Shown here one piece after another: positions 17,157 to 23,712 of a stretch of DNA of 24,744 bases (position 1 is its first letter; every line of letters starts with the position of its first letter). A program made the translations under genes and the position numbers. The stretch is from a bacterium (lineage in GTDB: Bacteria; Sumerlaeota; Sumerlaeia; MVZB01): assembly GCA_023480605.1 (NCBI GenBank), contig JAMCWS010000418.1, positions 1 to 24,744 on the forward strand, read 5' to 3'. The notes beneath the pieces are model-generated. The model worked only from the letters and a program-made list of their open reading frames with translations. It searched no databases and was not told where the DNA came from.

Positions 17157-18743
17157 ATGCCGCAATACACGCGCCGCGATTTCATCAAGACCGCCGCCTT
17201 CTCCGCCGCGGCCCTGGCCGCCCCGGGTCTGCTTCGGGCCGCCGAGGCGCCGGCGCGCCGGCCCAATGTCCTCTTTATCCTGGCCGATGACCTGGGATGG
17301 AGCGACACGACGATCAACGGAACGACGCGCTATTACGAGACGCCCAACATCGAAAAACTCGCCCGTCTCGGTATGCGTTTCACCCATGCCTATGCCGCCA
17401 ATCCGCTCTGTTCACCCACGCGCGCCAGCATCATGACCGGGTTATATCCGGCGCGCATCGGCATCATCCAAGCCTGCTGCCACGTCCCGACGGTCAAACT
17501 GGAAGCGACGCTTCAGAAGCGGGGGCCGGCCTGGGCCAAATCGTTGATGGTTGACAGCGTTACCCGCCTCAAGCGGGAATACGTAACGCTGGCCGAGTCG
17601 TTCAAGGGCGCCGGCTATCGCACCGGCCATTTCGGCAAGTGGCACCTCGGCCCCGAACCCTATGACCCGTTCCATCAGGGATTCGATGTGGATGTTCCCC
17701 ACACCCCCGCGCCGGGACCCGGCGGCGGGTACCTGGCGCCCTGGAAATTCCTCAGCACCACGCAATTGCAAGGCCAACCTGGCGAGCACATCGAGGACCG
17801 CATGGCCCGGGAGGCGGTCGGTTTCATGAAGGAATGCAAGGCCAAGGGCACGCCGTTCTACATGAGTTACTGGTCGTTTTCGGTCCACGCGCCGCTCAGC
17901 GCCAAGCAGGAACCGGTCGATCATTTCATGGCCAAGGCCGACCCCGCATCTCCGCAACGCAACCCCGTCTACGCGGCGATGGTCAAGAGCCTCGACGACG
18001 CGGTGGGAACGTTGCTGGCCGCCCTCGACGAAGAAGGTCTGGCCGACAACACGATCATCGTCTTCATGTCCGACAACGGAGGTTACGCAACCCAGGTGGC
18101 CGAAACTTCGCCGGCCGGCTTCCACGACATTCCCGTCACCAGCAATACGCCGCTGCGGGGAGGCAAGGCCACCATATACGAAGGCGGCACGCGCGAGCCC
18201 TGCGCGATCGTCTGGCCCGGCAAGGTCAAACCGGCCAGCGTCAGTGACGCCTTGCTGAGCAGCGTCGACTTTCATCCCACCTTGCTCGATATGTGCGGCA
18301 TCAAACCGCGGGACGGACTCAAGTTCGACGGCGTCTCTCAAGTCCCGGCGCTCCTGGGCCGGGGCGCCCCGCGCAAGGTGGTGTTTTGTCATTTTCCCTT
18401 CCCCGTGCCCACGCTCGGCACCGTTCCCTCCACTTATGTGCGCAAGGGCGACTGGAAGTTGATCCGTTTCTATTGCGACAACCCCGACCAGACCGACCGT
18501 CACGAATTATACAACCTCAAGGACGACCTGGGCGAAACGAAGGATCTGGCCGCCGCCATGCCCGACAAGGTCAAGGAATTGGGACTGCTGATCGACCGCT
18601 TCCTCGCCGACACCCAAGCCGTTGTCCCCGAGGCCAATCCGGCCTACGATCCCAAGGCGAAGCCCCCCGCGGCCGGTCCGCGCGCGGCGACCCCCGAAGG
18701 CGCCGCTAATGGCCGCCACCGGGCTCGCACGCCATCGGCATGA
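17157..18743 (+). CDS. Tat-exported type I sulfatase (second of tandem pair)
   Basis: 528 residues. Tat motif YTRRDFIKTAAF (4-15), then a hydrophobic stretch ending near LLRAAEA. Core motifs: LADDLGW with Asp44-Asp45, formylglycine signature C-S-P-T-R at Cys85, HFGKWHLGPEPYDP, MSDNGG and RGGKATIYEGGTREP. Paralogous to the upstream sulfatase, with the same inserted segment and the same C-terminal block TYVRKGDWKLIRFYCDN. Two similar but not identical enzymes in one operon suggest different sulfate positions on one polymer, which is inference. ATG at 17157 with AGGAG 8 nt upstream. It ends 45 nt from the stop of the convergent small membrane protein gene. Confidence 0.94.
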   Translation: MPQYTRRDFIKTAAFSAAALAAPGLLRAAEAPARRPNVLFILADDLGWSDTTINGTTRYYETPNIEKLARLGMRFTHAYAANPLCSPTRASIMTGLYPARIGIIQACCHVPTVKLEATLQKRGPAWAKSLMVDSVTRLKREYVTLAESFKGAGYRTGHFGKWHLGPEPYDPFHQGFDVDVPHTPAPGPGGGYLAPWKFLSTTQLQGQPGEHIEDRMAREAVGFMKECKAKGTPFYMSYWSFSVHAPLSAKQEPVDHFMAKADPASPQRNPVYAAMVKSLDDAVGTLLAALDEEGLADNTIIVFMSDNGGYATQVAETSPAGFHDIPVTSNTPLRGGKATIYEGGTREPCAIVWPGKVKPASVSDALLSSVDFHPTLLDMCGIKPRDGLKFDGVSQVPALLGRGAPRKVVFCHFPFPVPTLGTVPSTYVRKGDWKLIRFYCDNPDQTDRHELYNLKDDLGETKDLAAAMPDKVKELGLLIDRFLADTQAVVPEANPAYDPKAKPPAAGPRAATPEGAANGRHRARTPSA

Positions 18744-18788
18744 CGGACCGCGCCGACGCCTCCTCGGGGCCAATGCCCGCATTCAACC

Positions 18789-19010
18789 TTACGGGTTTGG
18801 GAATAACCAGCGGCTAAGCAGGACGAGTATCCCCAGGAGGACGACACCCAGAACCAGACTCCAACCCACCAGTTTGACCTCGATCGGCAGAATGGCTTCG
18901 GATCCCATCTTTTTCAACTCGTCGGCGATTTTTGGTTCTTCGGTCGGCGAAACGGTTTCGGTCTCCGTTTTGCGCAATTTTTCGGCGATTTTCGGCTCTC
19001 CAGCCATCAT
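18789..19010 (-). CDS. Small single-span membrane protein with internal repeat, downstream of the sulfate exporter
   Basis: 73 residues, not recognised as a known family. The N-terminal half is a charged two-copy repeat: EPKIAEKLRK (5-14) and EPKIADELKK (25-34), 20 residues apart. Residues about 47-65 form one strongly hydrophobic segment (VKLVGWSLVLGVVLLGILVLL), followed by Ser-Arg-Trp-Leu-Phe-Pro-Asn-Pro at the end. This looks like a C-terminally anchored membrane protein with a soluble helical N-terminus. AAGGAG lies 5 nt before the first ATG (19010); a second ATG follows at 19007. It starts 43 nt after the exporter stop on the same strand, so co-transcription is likely. A role as a small subunit or modulator of the exporter is plausible but unproven. 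Confidence 0.7.
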   Translation of the reverse strand: MMAGEPKIAEKLRKTETETVSPTEEPKIADELKKMGSEAILPIEVKLVGWSLVLGVVLLGILVLLSRWLFPNP

Positions 19011-19053
19011 GCCGTCTCCTTAATGGATTTGAAATGCAACCAATCGGCGCGGC

Positions 19054-20505
19054 TCAATTCGCCATGGGCGGCCTGACCCCCGCGAAAAACAGCCATGAAA
19101 TGGCCAGGCCGATCCAAATGATGAATCCAAACAGGCATAGCACGTAAACCGCGGCCAACCGGCCGATGCCCTCCTGCCACAAGCGCTTGAAATCCGACGC
19201 CAAACCGATCGAGAAAAAAGTCAGGGCAAAGAAAAGATTCCTGAAGGCTCCGGTCTCCGCGGTCAGGAGCTTGGCCCTGGGGATATACTCCCGGTTGGCG
19301 AGACATACGATCAAAAGAACCGCGAACAGGGCGATGTAGCCCAGTATGAACTTGGGGAAGCGTTCCCAAATTTCCGCCAAGCGCACCTTTTCGCCGGGCT
19401 TCTTGTCAATATACCCACACCAGATCAGCGCCAGGATAAAGGCCCACACGCCGATGAATACATCGATGAAAATTTTGACCGTCGTGGTCGTCATCAACAT
19501 CCAGCCTTCCTTGTAATCGACGCCCTGGGCGAGGAGGGCTTTGGCGCGAATCAAGGACTCCGCGATGGCTCCGCTGGCGATCGCGCCGCCGTCGGTCTTG
19601 ACCGCCAGACCCATCCACGCCGCCGCCACCATGGGCTCTTTGTAGAGGAAGGCCTGCGTGACGAACGGCAGCAAGAGCAGTTCGATCACCGCGAAAATCA
19701 CCACCAGCGACGAAACCATCACGGGCACCACCGGCCGCGCGCGAATGGCGCTGCCGGTGGCGATGGCCGCCGAAACGCCGCAAATGGAAATTCCCGAAGC
19801 CAGTGGCGCCGCCCATTCGCGGCTGAATCCGAAGTATTTCCGCGCAATGATATATACCAGGGCCCAGTAGATCAGGTAGGCCTCGACGATGGCGCAGAAC
19901 CCCCGAAACAGGATCGCCGTCGCCAGTCCCGCCGCTTCGGCCGCCTTGACGCCCACCTCGGCGCCCAGCAGCACGATGGCCGTCTTGATGAACCATTCGG
20001 GCCTGGCCGCCGTGCCGAGAAACCGAGCCACGCTGGGAAAGAAGTTGCCGATGATCAGTCCCATGAGAAGCGCCAGGATCAGGCCGGCCTCGCCCGTCAG
20101 GCGCAACGACCACGATAGGCCGAATTCATTCATTTCGGCCGGTTTGCTGGCCGCGATGCGGCCGTGGTGGCCGGCGATGAGGCACAGACTGGTCAGGAAA
20201 AACAGGAGGGTGAACCCCCGGACGTATGGCTTGATCCGCGCGCCCAGAATCAGCGCGCACCCCGTCGTGACCGCCAGCAAAAACAAATAAGTGAACAGCA
20301 GCGCGCTGAAACCACCCAGATTGGCGTAATTCTTGGTAACCGTCGATATCGCGGCCGGAAGACGGGTCCAGATTTTCGGCGTTACGACCCAACCCAGGAT
20401 GTCGAAACCGAGCATGGCCCCCAGGGCCAAAATGAAAATAAACACGCCCAAAAGCAATGCCCACCAGTCTTCGCTTTTATAAAAGGGGAGGCGTTTTTCT
20501 GTCAT
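19054..20505 (-). CDS. YeiH-family putative sulfate exporter
   Basis: 483 residues, longer than E. coli YeiH (about 350) because of roughly 110 extra N-terminal residues with additional membrane spans. It belongs to the Cons_hypoth698 (PF03601) family. Family-typical segments are WFIKTAIVLLGAEVGVKAAEAAGL, ASGISICGVSAAIATGSAIRA, and the C-terminal FFALTFFSIGLASDFKRL. About ten to twelve hydrophobic segments are visible, so it is an inner-membrane transporter. The sulfate export assignment for this family is tentative. I chose the ATG at 20505 (AGGAGA 5 nt upstream, MTEKRLPFYKSEDWW) over an upstream in-frame ATG at 20556 that lacks a site. It sits convergent with the sulfatase pair, which supports an oxidised-sulfur role. 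Confidence 0.87.
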   Translation of the reverse strand: MTEKRLPFYKSEDWWALLLGVFIFILALGAMLGFDILGWVVTPKIWTRLPAAISTVTKNYANLGGFSALLFTYLFLLAVTTGCALILGARIKPYVRGFTLLFFLTSLCLIAGHHGRIAASKPAEMNEFGLSWSLRLTGEAGLILALLMGLIIGNFFPSVARFLGTAARPEWFIKTAIVLLGAEVGVKAAEAAGLATAILFRGFCAIVEAYLIYWALVYIIARKYFGFSREWAAPLASGISICGVSAAIATGSAIRARPVVPVMVSSLVVIFAVIELLLLPFVTQAFLYKEPMVAAAWMGLAVKTDGGAIASGAIAESLIRAKALLAQGVDYKEGWMLMTTTTVKIFIDVFIGVWAFILALIWCGYIDKKPGEKVRLAEIWERFPKFILGYIALFAVLLIVCLANREYIPRAKLLTAETGAFRNLFFALTFFSIGLASDFKRLWQEGIGRLAAVYVLCLFGFIIWIGLAISWLFFAGVRPPMAN

Positions 20506-20965
20506 CGTTTTCTCCTGGATTACGTGGAATATGGCAGTTCGGTACTGTTTTCGCACGGCGCGTCAGGTAAAAGGAAGGTGGCCGACAGGCCGAAGTCCGT
20601 CATTGACAGCACGCGCATGTGATTCACGGTCTGGAAAAGGCCTATTCGATCGATAAACCGTTGAAGTAGTGCTGGCGCCTGGGTGAACCTTACGGGAGAA
20701 GCTTGGGTTGTCCCTTTTGATCATGAGACCGAATGATTCGCCATCAAACGCCTTCACGCCTTCGCCCACGGGCTAAACTGATATGCTGAATTATTCGGAA
20801 GACGACGGCCATTGACAAGTGGAATGATCGGCTTTTTCGACAGCGTAACCGGACCGAGCCTAAAAAGGCGTTATACTACTGAATCTTAATTGGGGCCGAT
20901 GACGTGGTTCACATAACCGCTCGATCGGTCGGACTCGCGATCTGTGCGGATGGCGTATTGCCGCA
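20506..20965. other. Intergenic region upstream of the sulfate exporter
   Basis: 460 bp with no gene I can support. A 68-codon GTG-initiated frame at 20563-20769 (minus) has no ribosome binding site and no family resemblance. The part nearest 20505 must contain the exporter promoter, but no clear -35/-10 pair stands out. A short hairpin, GCCTAAAAAGGC, lies near 20858-20869. Confidence 0.4.
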
Positions 20966-21154
20966 TCATCGAACCGAACGCCGCCTGCTCAATTCACCGA
21001 ACAGGGGGATGGGCGATTTACGATTTCCGCGAACTTGAACATCGCCGCCTCGCCGATATTGGTCGACCTTCTTGTAGATCGTCGGGTGCGTTACCGCGGA
21101 CCGGCGGGCCGCCCCGGCCTGGGATGTGCCGCTCAGCGGCGGCGCGCCGCCCAT
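20966..21154 (-). CDS. Possible small excisionase-like helix-turn-helix protein
   Basis: 62 residues from the ATG at 21154, which has GGAGGGGGG about 10 nt upstream; the frame is open further to 21277. Residues 7-55 follow the pattern of excisionase-type (PF12728-like) DNA-binding domains: LSGTSQAGAARRSAVTHPTIYKKVDQ gives Ser-x-x-x-Ala-Ala, Val-Thr-His-Pro-Thr-Ile-Tyr-Lys as recognition helix, then VQVRGNRKSPIPL as the basic wing, ending in a Arg-rich tail. The spacing around residues 33-37 (YRRGG) is slightly longer than usual, which may mean decay. Such proteins are excisionases, antitoxins or small regulators. No integrase or toxin gene is adjacent. It may equally be a remnant or a chance frame. 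Confidence 0.38.
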   Translation of the reverse strand: MGGAPPLSGTSQAGAARRSAVTHPTIYKKVDQYRRGGDVQVRGNRKSPIPLFGELSRRRSVR

Positions 21155-21381
21155 TTGCGCAAGCCCCCCTCCGTATCGACCAAACGCGATCGCGCATCTT
21201 GGATGATGATTCGGAATCGCAAAGACCCGGAAATCGGCGCAGGTTGCACAAAGGTTGCGAAAGAGTTTTGTGATCATTTTCTATTTGCTTTGGTGTTTTT
21301 TTGTGGCTCAATTGTTTTCCCTGATATGGCAAATCTTGCGGTGGAGATTTATGATCCATGCGAAATCCGAAGGAGACACCC
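21155..21381 (+). promoter_or_regulatory. Leader region of the oxidoreductase gene
   Basis: 227 bp whose distal half is GC-rich and whose proximal half, about 21260-21325, is markedly AT-rich with several T-runs. Such a composition drop just upstream of a gene usually marks a promoter. A TGTGATCA half-site lies near 21268. No well-spaced -35/-10 pair can be named with confidence. Confidence 0.35.
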
Positions 21382-22743
21382 ATGGGCTATGACCTGAACA
21401 GACGGCAATTCCTGGCGATGTCGGCGGCGCTTGGCGCATCGAACATGCTGCCGGGATGCATGAGGATGGGGCGCCGGCGGATCGCGCCACTTTCCAGGCT
21501 GAACCACGCCTGCATCGGCGTCGGCGGGATCGGCGAGGTCGACCTCAAAAATATCCTGGAGCATGCGAAAACGCAGGTGGTGGCGATCTGCGATGTCGAC
21601 GCGACCCGTTTGGCGAAGGCGGCGGAGAAACTGCCTGACGCGCGCCGCTACATGGATTGGCGGCAGATGCTCGAAAAGGAGGGTGACCGCATCGATTCCG
21701 TCAACGTCTCCGTGCCCGACCATATGCATGCGATGATTGCGCGCGCGGCTCTTCGCGCCGGTAAAAACGTCTACTGCCAGAAACCGCTTTGCCATGACGT
21801 CGCTGAATGCCGCGCCCTCGCCGAGACGGCACGCAAGGCCGGCCTCGTGACCCAGCTTGGCACCCAATTGGCCGCGGGGATCGGAGACCGGACGGCCGTT
21901 CATTACCTGCGAGCCCATGCCATCGGCACGGTGCGAAAGGTGATCCTATCGGCCAACCGGCCAGGGGTGGAACACCTTCGGCTGACCGGCCCGCGGCCGG
22001 CCCAGGGTACGGAACCCCCCGCCACGCTGGCGTGGGATTTGTGGTTGGGCACGGCGCCCGAGCGGCCGTTCGCGCCCGATATTTACCATCCCATGACGTG
22101 GCGTTCATGGCAGGATTTCGGCACCGGCTGGTCCGGCGACATCGGTTGCCACATCTTCGACTCGGTATGGAAGGGACTGGGCCTGACGGCGCCGATTTCG
22201 GTGGTGGCGGAGGTTCAGGAATCCTGGCGCAACTCTCCGGCCCGGCGGGCCGATACCTGGCCGCAGTCGAATCACATCACGTGGGTTTTCCCGGGCAACG
22301 AGAAATCGGGCGGGAAAGAATTCACGATCGAATGGTTTGACGGCGAGTTTTACCCCCCCGAGGAAGCGCAGGCGATCGCGCGCCAGGGCGGATTCCAACG
22401 GTTCCCGACCGAGGGATCCCTGGTGATCGGCACGGATGGCGCCCTGCTTCTGCCCTCGGGCTCCGGCGCGATGCTCCTGCCCAAGGACAAATTCAGGGAT
22501 TATCCGCGTCCCGTTTTACAGCCCCGGAATCATTACCATCATTTCCTTGACGCCTGCATGGGGGGTGAAATGACGGAATCGCATTTCGTCCAGACCGGCC
22601 CGATGGCGGAGGCGATTATTTTGGGCACGGTTGCCGTCCGGCGGCCCGGCGAGGAGTTGCATTGGAATTCGGCCCGTCTGAAGGTGACGAATTCGCGCGC
22701 GGCGCAAAAACTACTCAAACGCTCCTACCGCACCGGATGGTAG
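21382..22743 (+). CDS. Tat-exported Gfo/Idh/MocA family oxidoreductase
   Basis: 453 residues. N-terminal Tat motif LNRRQFLAMSAAL (5-17) followed by LPGC (Cys26), a possible Tat lipoprotein site. The NAD(P)-binding fold shows GVGGIG (46-51) and the acidic CDVD (70-73). The usual Glu-Lys-Pro catalytic motif reads Gln133-Lys134-Pro135 (NVYCQKPLCHDV), as in many exported members of this family. The C-terminal half, with DIYHPMTWRSWQDFGTGWSGDIGCHIFD, matches the bacterial-type C-terminal domain. Members oxidise or epimerise sugars, and some act as glycosidases through NAD-dependent chemistry. I chose the ATG at 21382 (AAGGAG 7 nt upstream) rather than the in-frame ATG at 21358. It is monocistronic here. 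It probably acts on a released sugar, substrate unknown. Confidence 0.92.
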   Translation: MGYDLNRRQFLAMSAALGASNMLPGCMRMGRRRIAPLSRLNHACIGVGGIGEVDLKNILEHAKTQVVAICDVDATRLAKAAEKLPDARRYMDWRQMLEKEGDRIDSVNVSVPDHMHAMIARAALRAGKNVYCQKPLCHDVAECRALAETARKAGLVTQLGTQLAAGIGDRTAVHYLRAHAIGTVRKVILSANRPGVEHLRLTGPRPAQGTEPPATLAWDLWLGTAPERPFAPDIYHPMTWRSWQDFGTGWSGDIGCHIFDSVWKGLGLTAPISVVAEVQESWRNSPARRADTWPQSNHITWVFPGNEKSGGKEFTIEWFDGEFYPPEEAQAIARQGGFQRFPTEGSLVIGTDGALLLPSGSGAMLLPKDKFRDYPRPVLQPRNHYHHFLDACMGGEMTESHFVQTGPMAEAIILGTVAVRRPGEELHWNSARLKVTNSRAAQKLLKRSYRTGW

Positions 22744-22745
22744 GA
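22723..22745 (+). other. Inverted repeat overlapping the oxidoreductase stop codon
   Basis: TCCTACC (22723-22729) pairs with GGTAGGA (22739-22745) across a 9-nt loop and covers the TAG stop. No T-run follows, so a Rho-independent terminator is doubtful. It may protect the mRNA end. Confidence 0.3.
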
Positions 22746-23208
22746 CCGGAATGGCTGGCCCCAAAATCAATACGGTCGCCTGAAGCAAGGGTATATCCGT
22801 AAATAATTGCTGGCTTCCGCCGCAATCGCCGGATCTTGCCCCCAACCCGCCACCGTATCTCAAACCGCGGGTCCGATACCGTCCGTAATTCCGCCGCGTC
22901 GATCCGGCCGTAATGACCGCCCGGGATGTCGTCCGATGAACGACCCGGCTAGGCTTACAAGAGCCGATTGGGAGCACTCGCCTTGCCGGCCATCGTTGCG
23001 AAGGGCCGCCCGTAGCTGCCGGGCCGGAATGGACAACAATCCATCAGGCGCACGGCGGAGACGAAGTAGACCAGGATCTACATAGAATCATACCATACAG
23101 TTTTTTTCCATCTGTGAAATATGGGATGATGACATCTACCACATTTTTTGGAGGAAAACAGACAAATATGGCAATCACTCGGGCTGACCCATGGTGAGGG
23201 TCGCAGAA
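22744..23208. other. Intergenic region after the oxidoreductase gene
   Basis: 465 bp between a plus-strand gene and the MITE-like element. No supported gene. From about 23085 to 23170 the DNA becomes AT-rich and contains GGAGG at 23149-23153, followed by an ATG at 23168 that opens only a nine-codon frame (MAITRADPW) ending at 23197. This looks like the 5' end of a lost gene next to the mobile element, but it may be chance. Confidence 0.4.
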
Positions 23209-23268
23209 CTAGGACCTGTTAACACTATAAAGCCTGCATTTTCAGAGACCTGCAAGTAATCGAAAGTT

Positions 23269-23290
23269 GAGTCCCGCCAGGGACGGATGC
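23269..23290. repeat. REP-like palindrome, copy 1
   Basis: GAGTCCCGCCAGGGACGG plus TGC-type tail: the core GTCCC/GGGAC is a 5-bp stem with a 4-nt loop. The whole 22-mer matches copy 2 at 20 of 22 positions and is preceded by a similar CGAAA box. Confidence 0.6.
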
Positions 23291-23296
23291 CTTCAG

Positions 23297-23316
23297 CCCG
23301 CCATGACAATGGCGGG
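23297..23316. other. Perfect 8-bp hairpin between the REP-like copies
   Basis: CCCGCCAT (23297-23304) pairs with ATGGCGGG (23309-23316) across the loop GACA. It lies midway between the two REP-like copies inside the MITE-like element. Confidence 0.6.
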
Positions 23317-23338
23317 ATCCGTGAAAACGGCGAAAACC

Positions 23339-23360
23339 GAGTCCCGCGAGGGACGGCTGC
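23339..23360. repeat. REP-like palindrome, copy 2
   Basis: GAGTCCCGCGAGGGACGG and tail, 70 bp downstream of copy 1 in the same orientation, with the same GTCCC/GGGAC stem. Two mismatches to copy 1, one of them in the loop. Confidence 0.6.
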
Positions 23361-23406
23361 GATGAGATATTGGTTTTTATCCAACTCTAGCGTTAACAGG
23401 CCCTAG

Positions 23407-23712
23407 TCTTGTCCGTTCCCAGATCTTCGCGCGTTCATTAAAGCAGCGCAACCAGCCGGGGACGCTCGCTTCCCGCGACGCCCCCCAACGACATCCCGAC
23501 GAAGCGTATCACGGCACACTCGATATCGACCGCGAGCGAATTCAGCCAAAAACGGAAAGCGTATGTCACATCACCGACCGGCGAGCATCGTTCAGCGCGC
23601 CAGCGCGCGACGACTGTCGGTCCGCCTGGCGGCAGGCCGGCAATTCACACATATCAGACGCTAGAGCTTTCGGCTCGCGAGGCAAGTAATTGGATGCCTT
23701 TCGGTTTTCCGA
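23407..23712. other. Intergenic region right of the MITE-like element
   Basis: 306 bp without a supported gene. On the minus strand a 24-codon GTG frame (23438-23512) reads VIRFVGMSLGGVAGSERPRL and then stops soon after; the FVG-x-SLGG pattern recalls the start of DUF429-type proteins, so it may be a gene fragment. GC-rich short palindromes (around 23605-23640) are present without a clear pattern. Confidence 0.35.

Larger units (their letters stand above)
23209..23406. mobile_element. MITE-like element, 198 bp, with 19-bp terminal inverted repeats
   Basis: The left end CTAGGACCTGTTAACACTA (23209-23227) and the inverse of the right end (23388-23406, read as CTAGGGCCTGTTAACGCTA) match at 17 of 19 positions. 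CTAG at both outer ends may be a 4-bp target duplication or part of the ends. The interior has no reading frame long enough for a transposase. It carries two REP-like palindromes and a hairpin. Size and structure fit a non-autonomous element moved by a transposase elsewhere in the genome. The parent family cannot be assigned from this window. Confidence 0.65.

Noticed and set aside
20563..20769. 68-codon GTG-started frame upstream of the sulfate exporter
   Set aside because: No ribosome binding site, no recognisable family and composition unlike neighbouring proteins.
22807..23085. 92-codon plus-strand frame after the oxidoreductase
   Set aside because: Arg/Pro/Ser-rich sequence without ribosome binding site or domain; typical of a chance frame in GC-rich DNA.
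23269..23360. CRISPR array
   Set aside because: Only two repeat copies, 70 bp apart, each an internal palindrome within terminal inverted repeats, with no cas genes.
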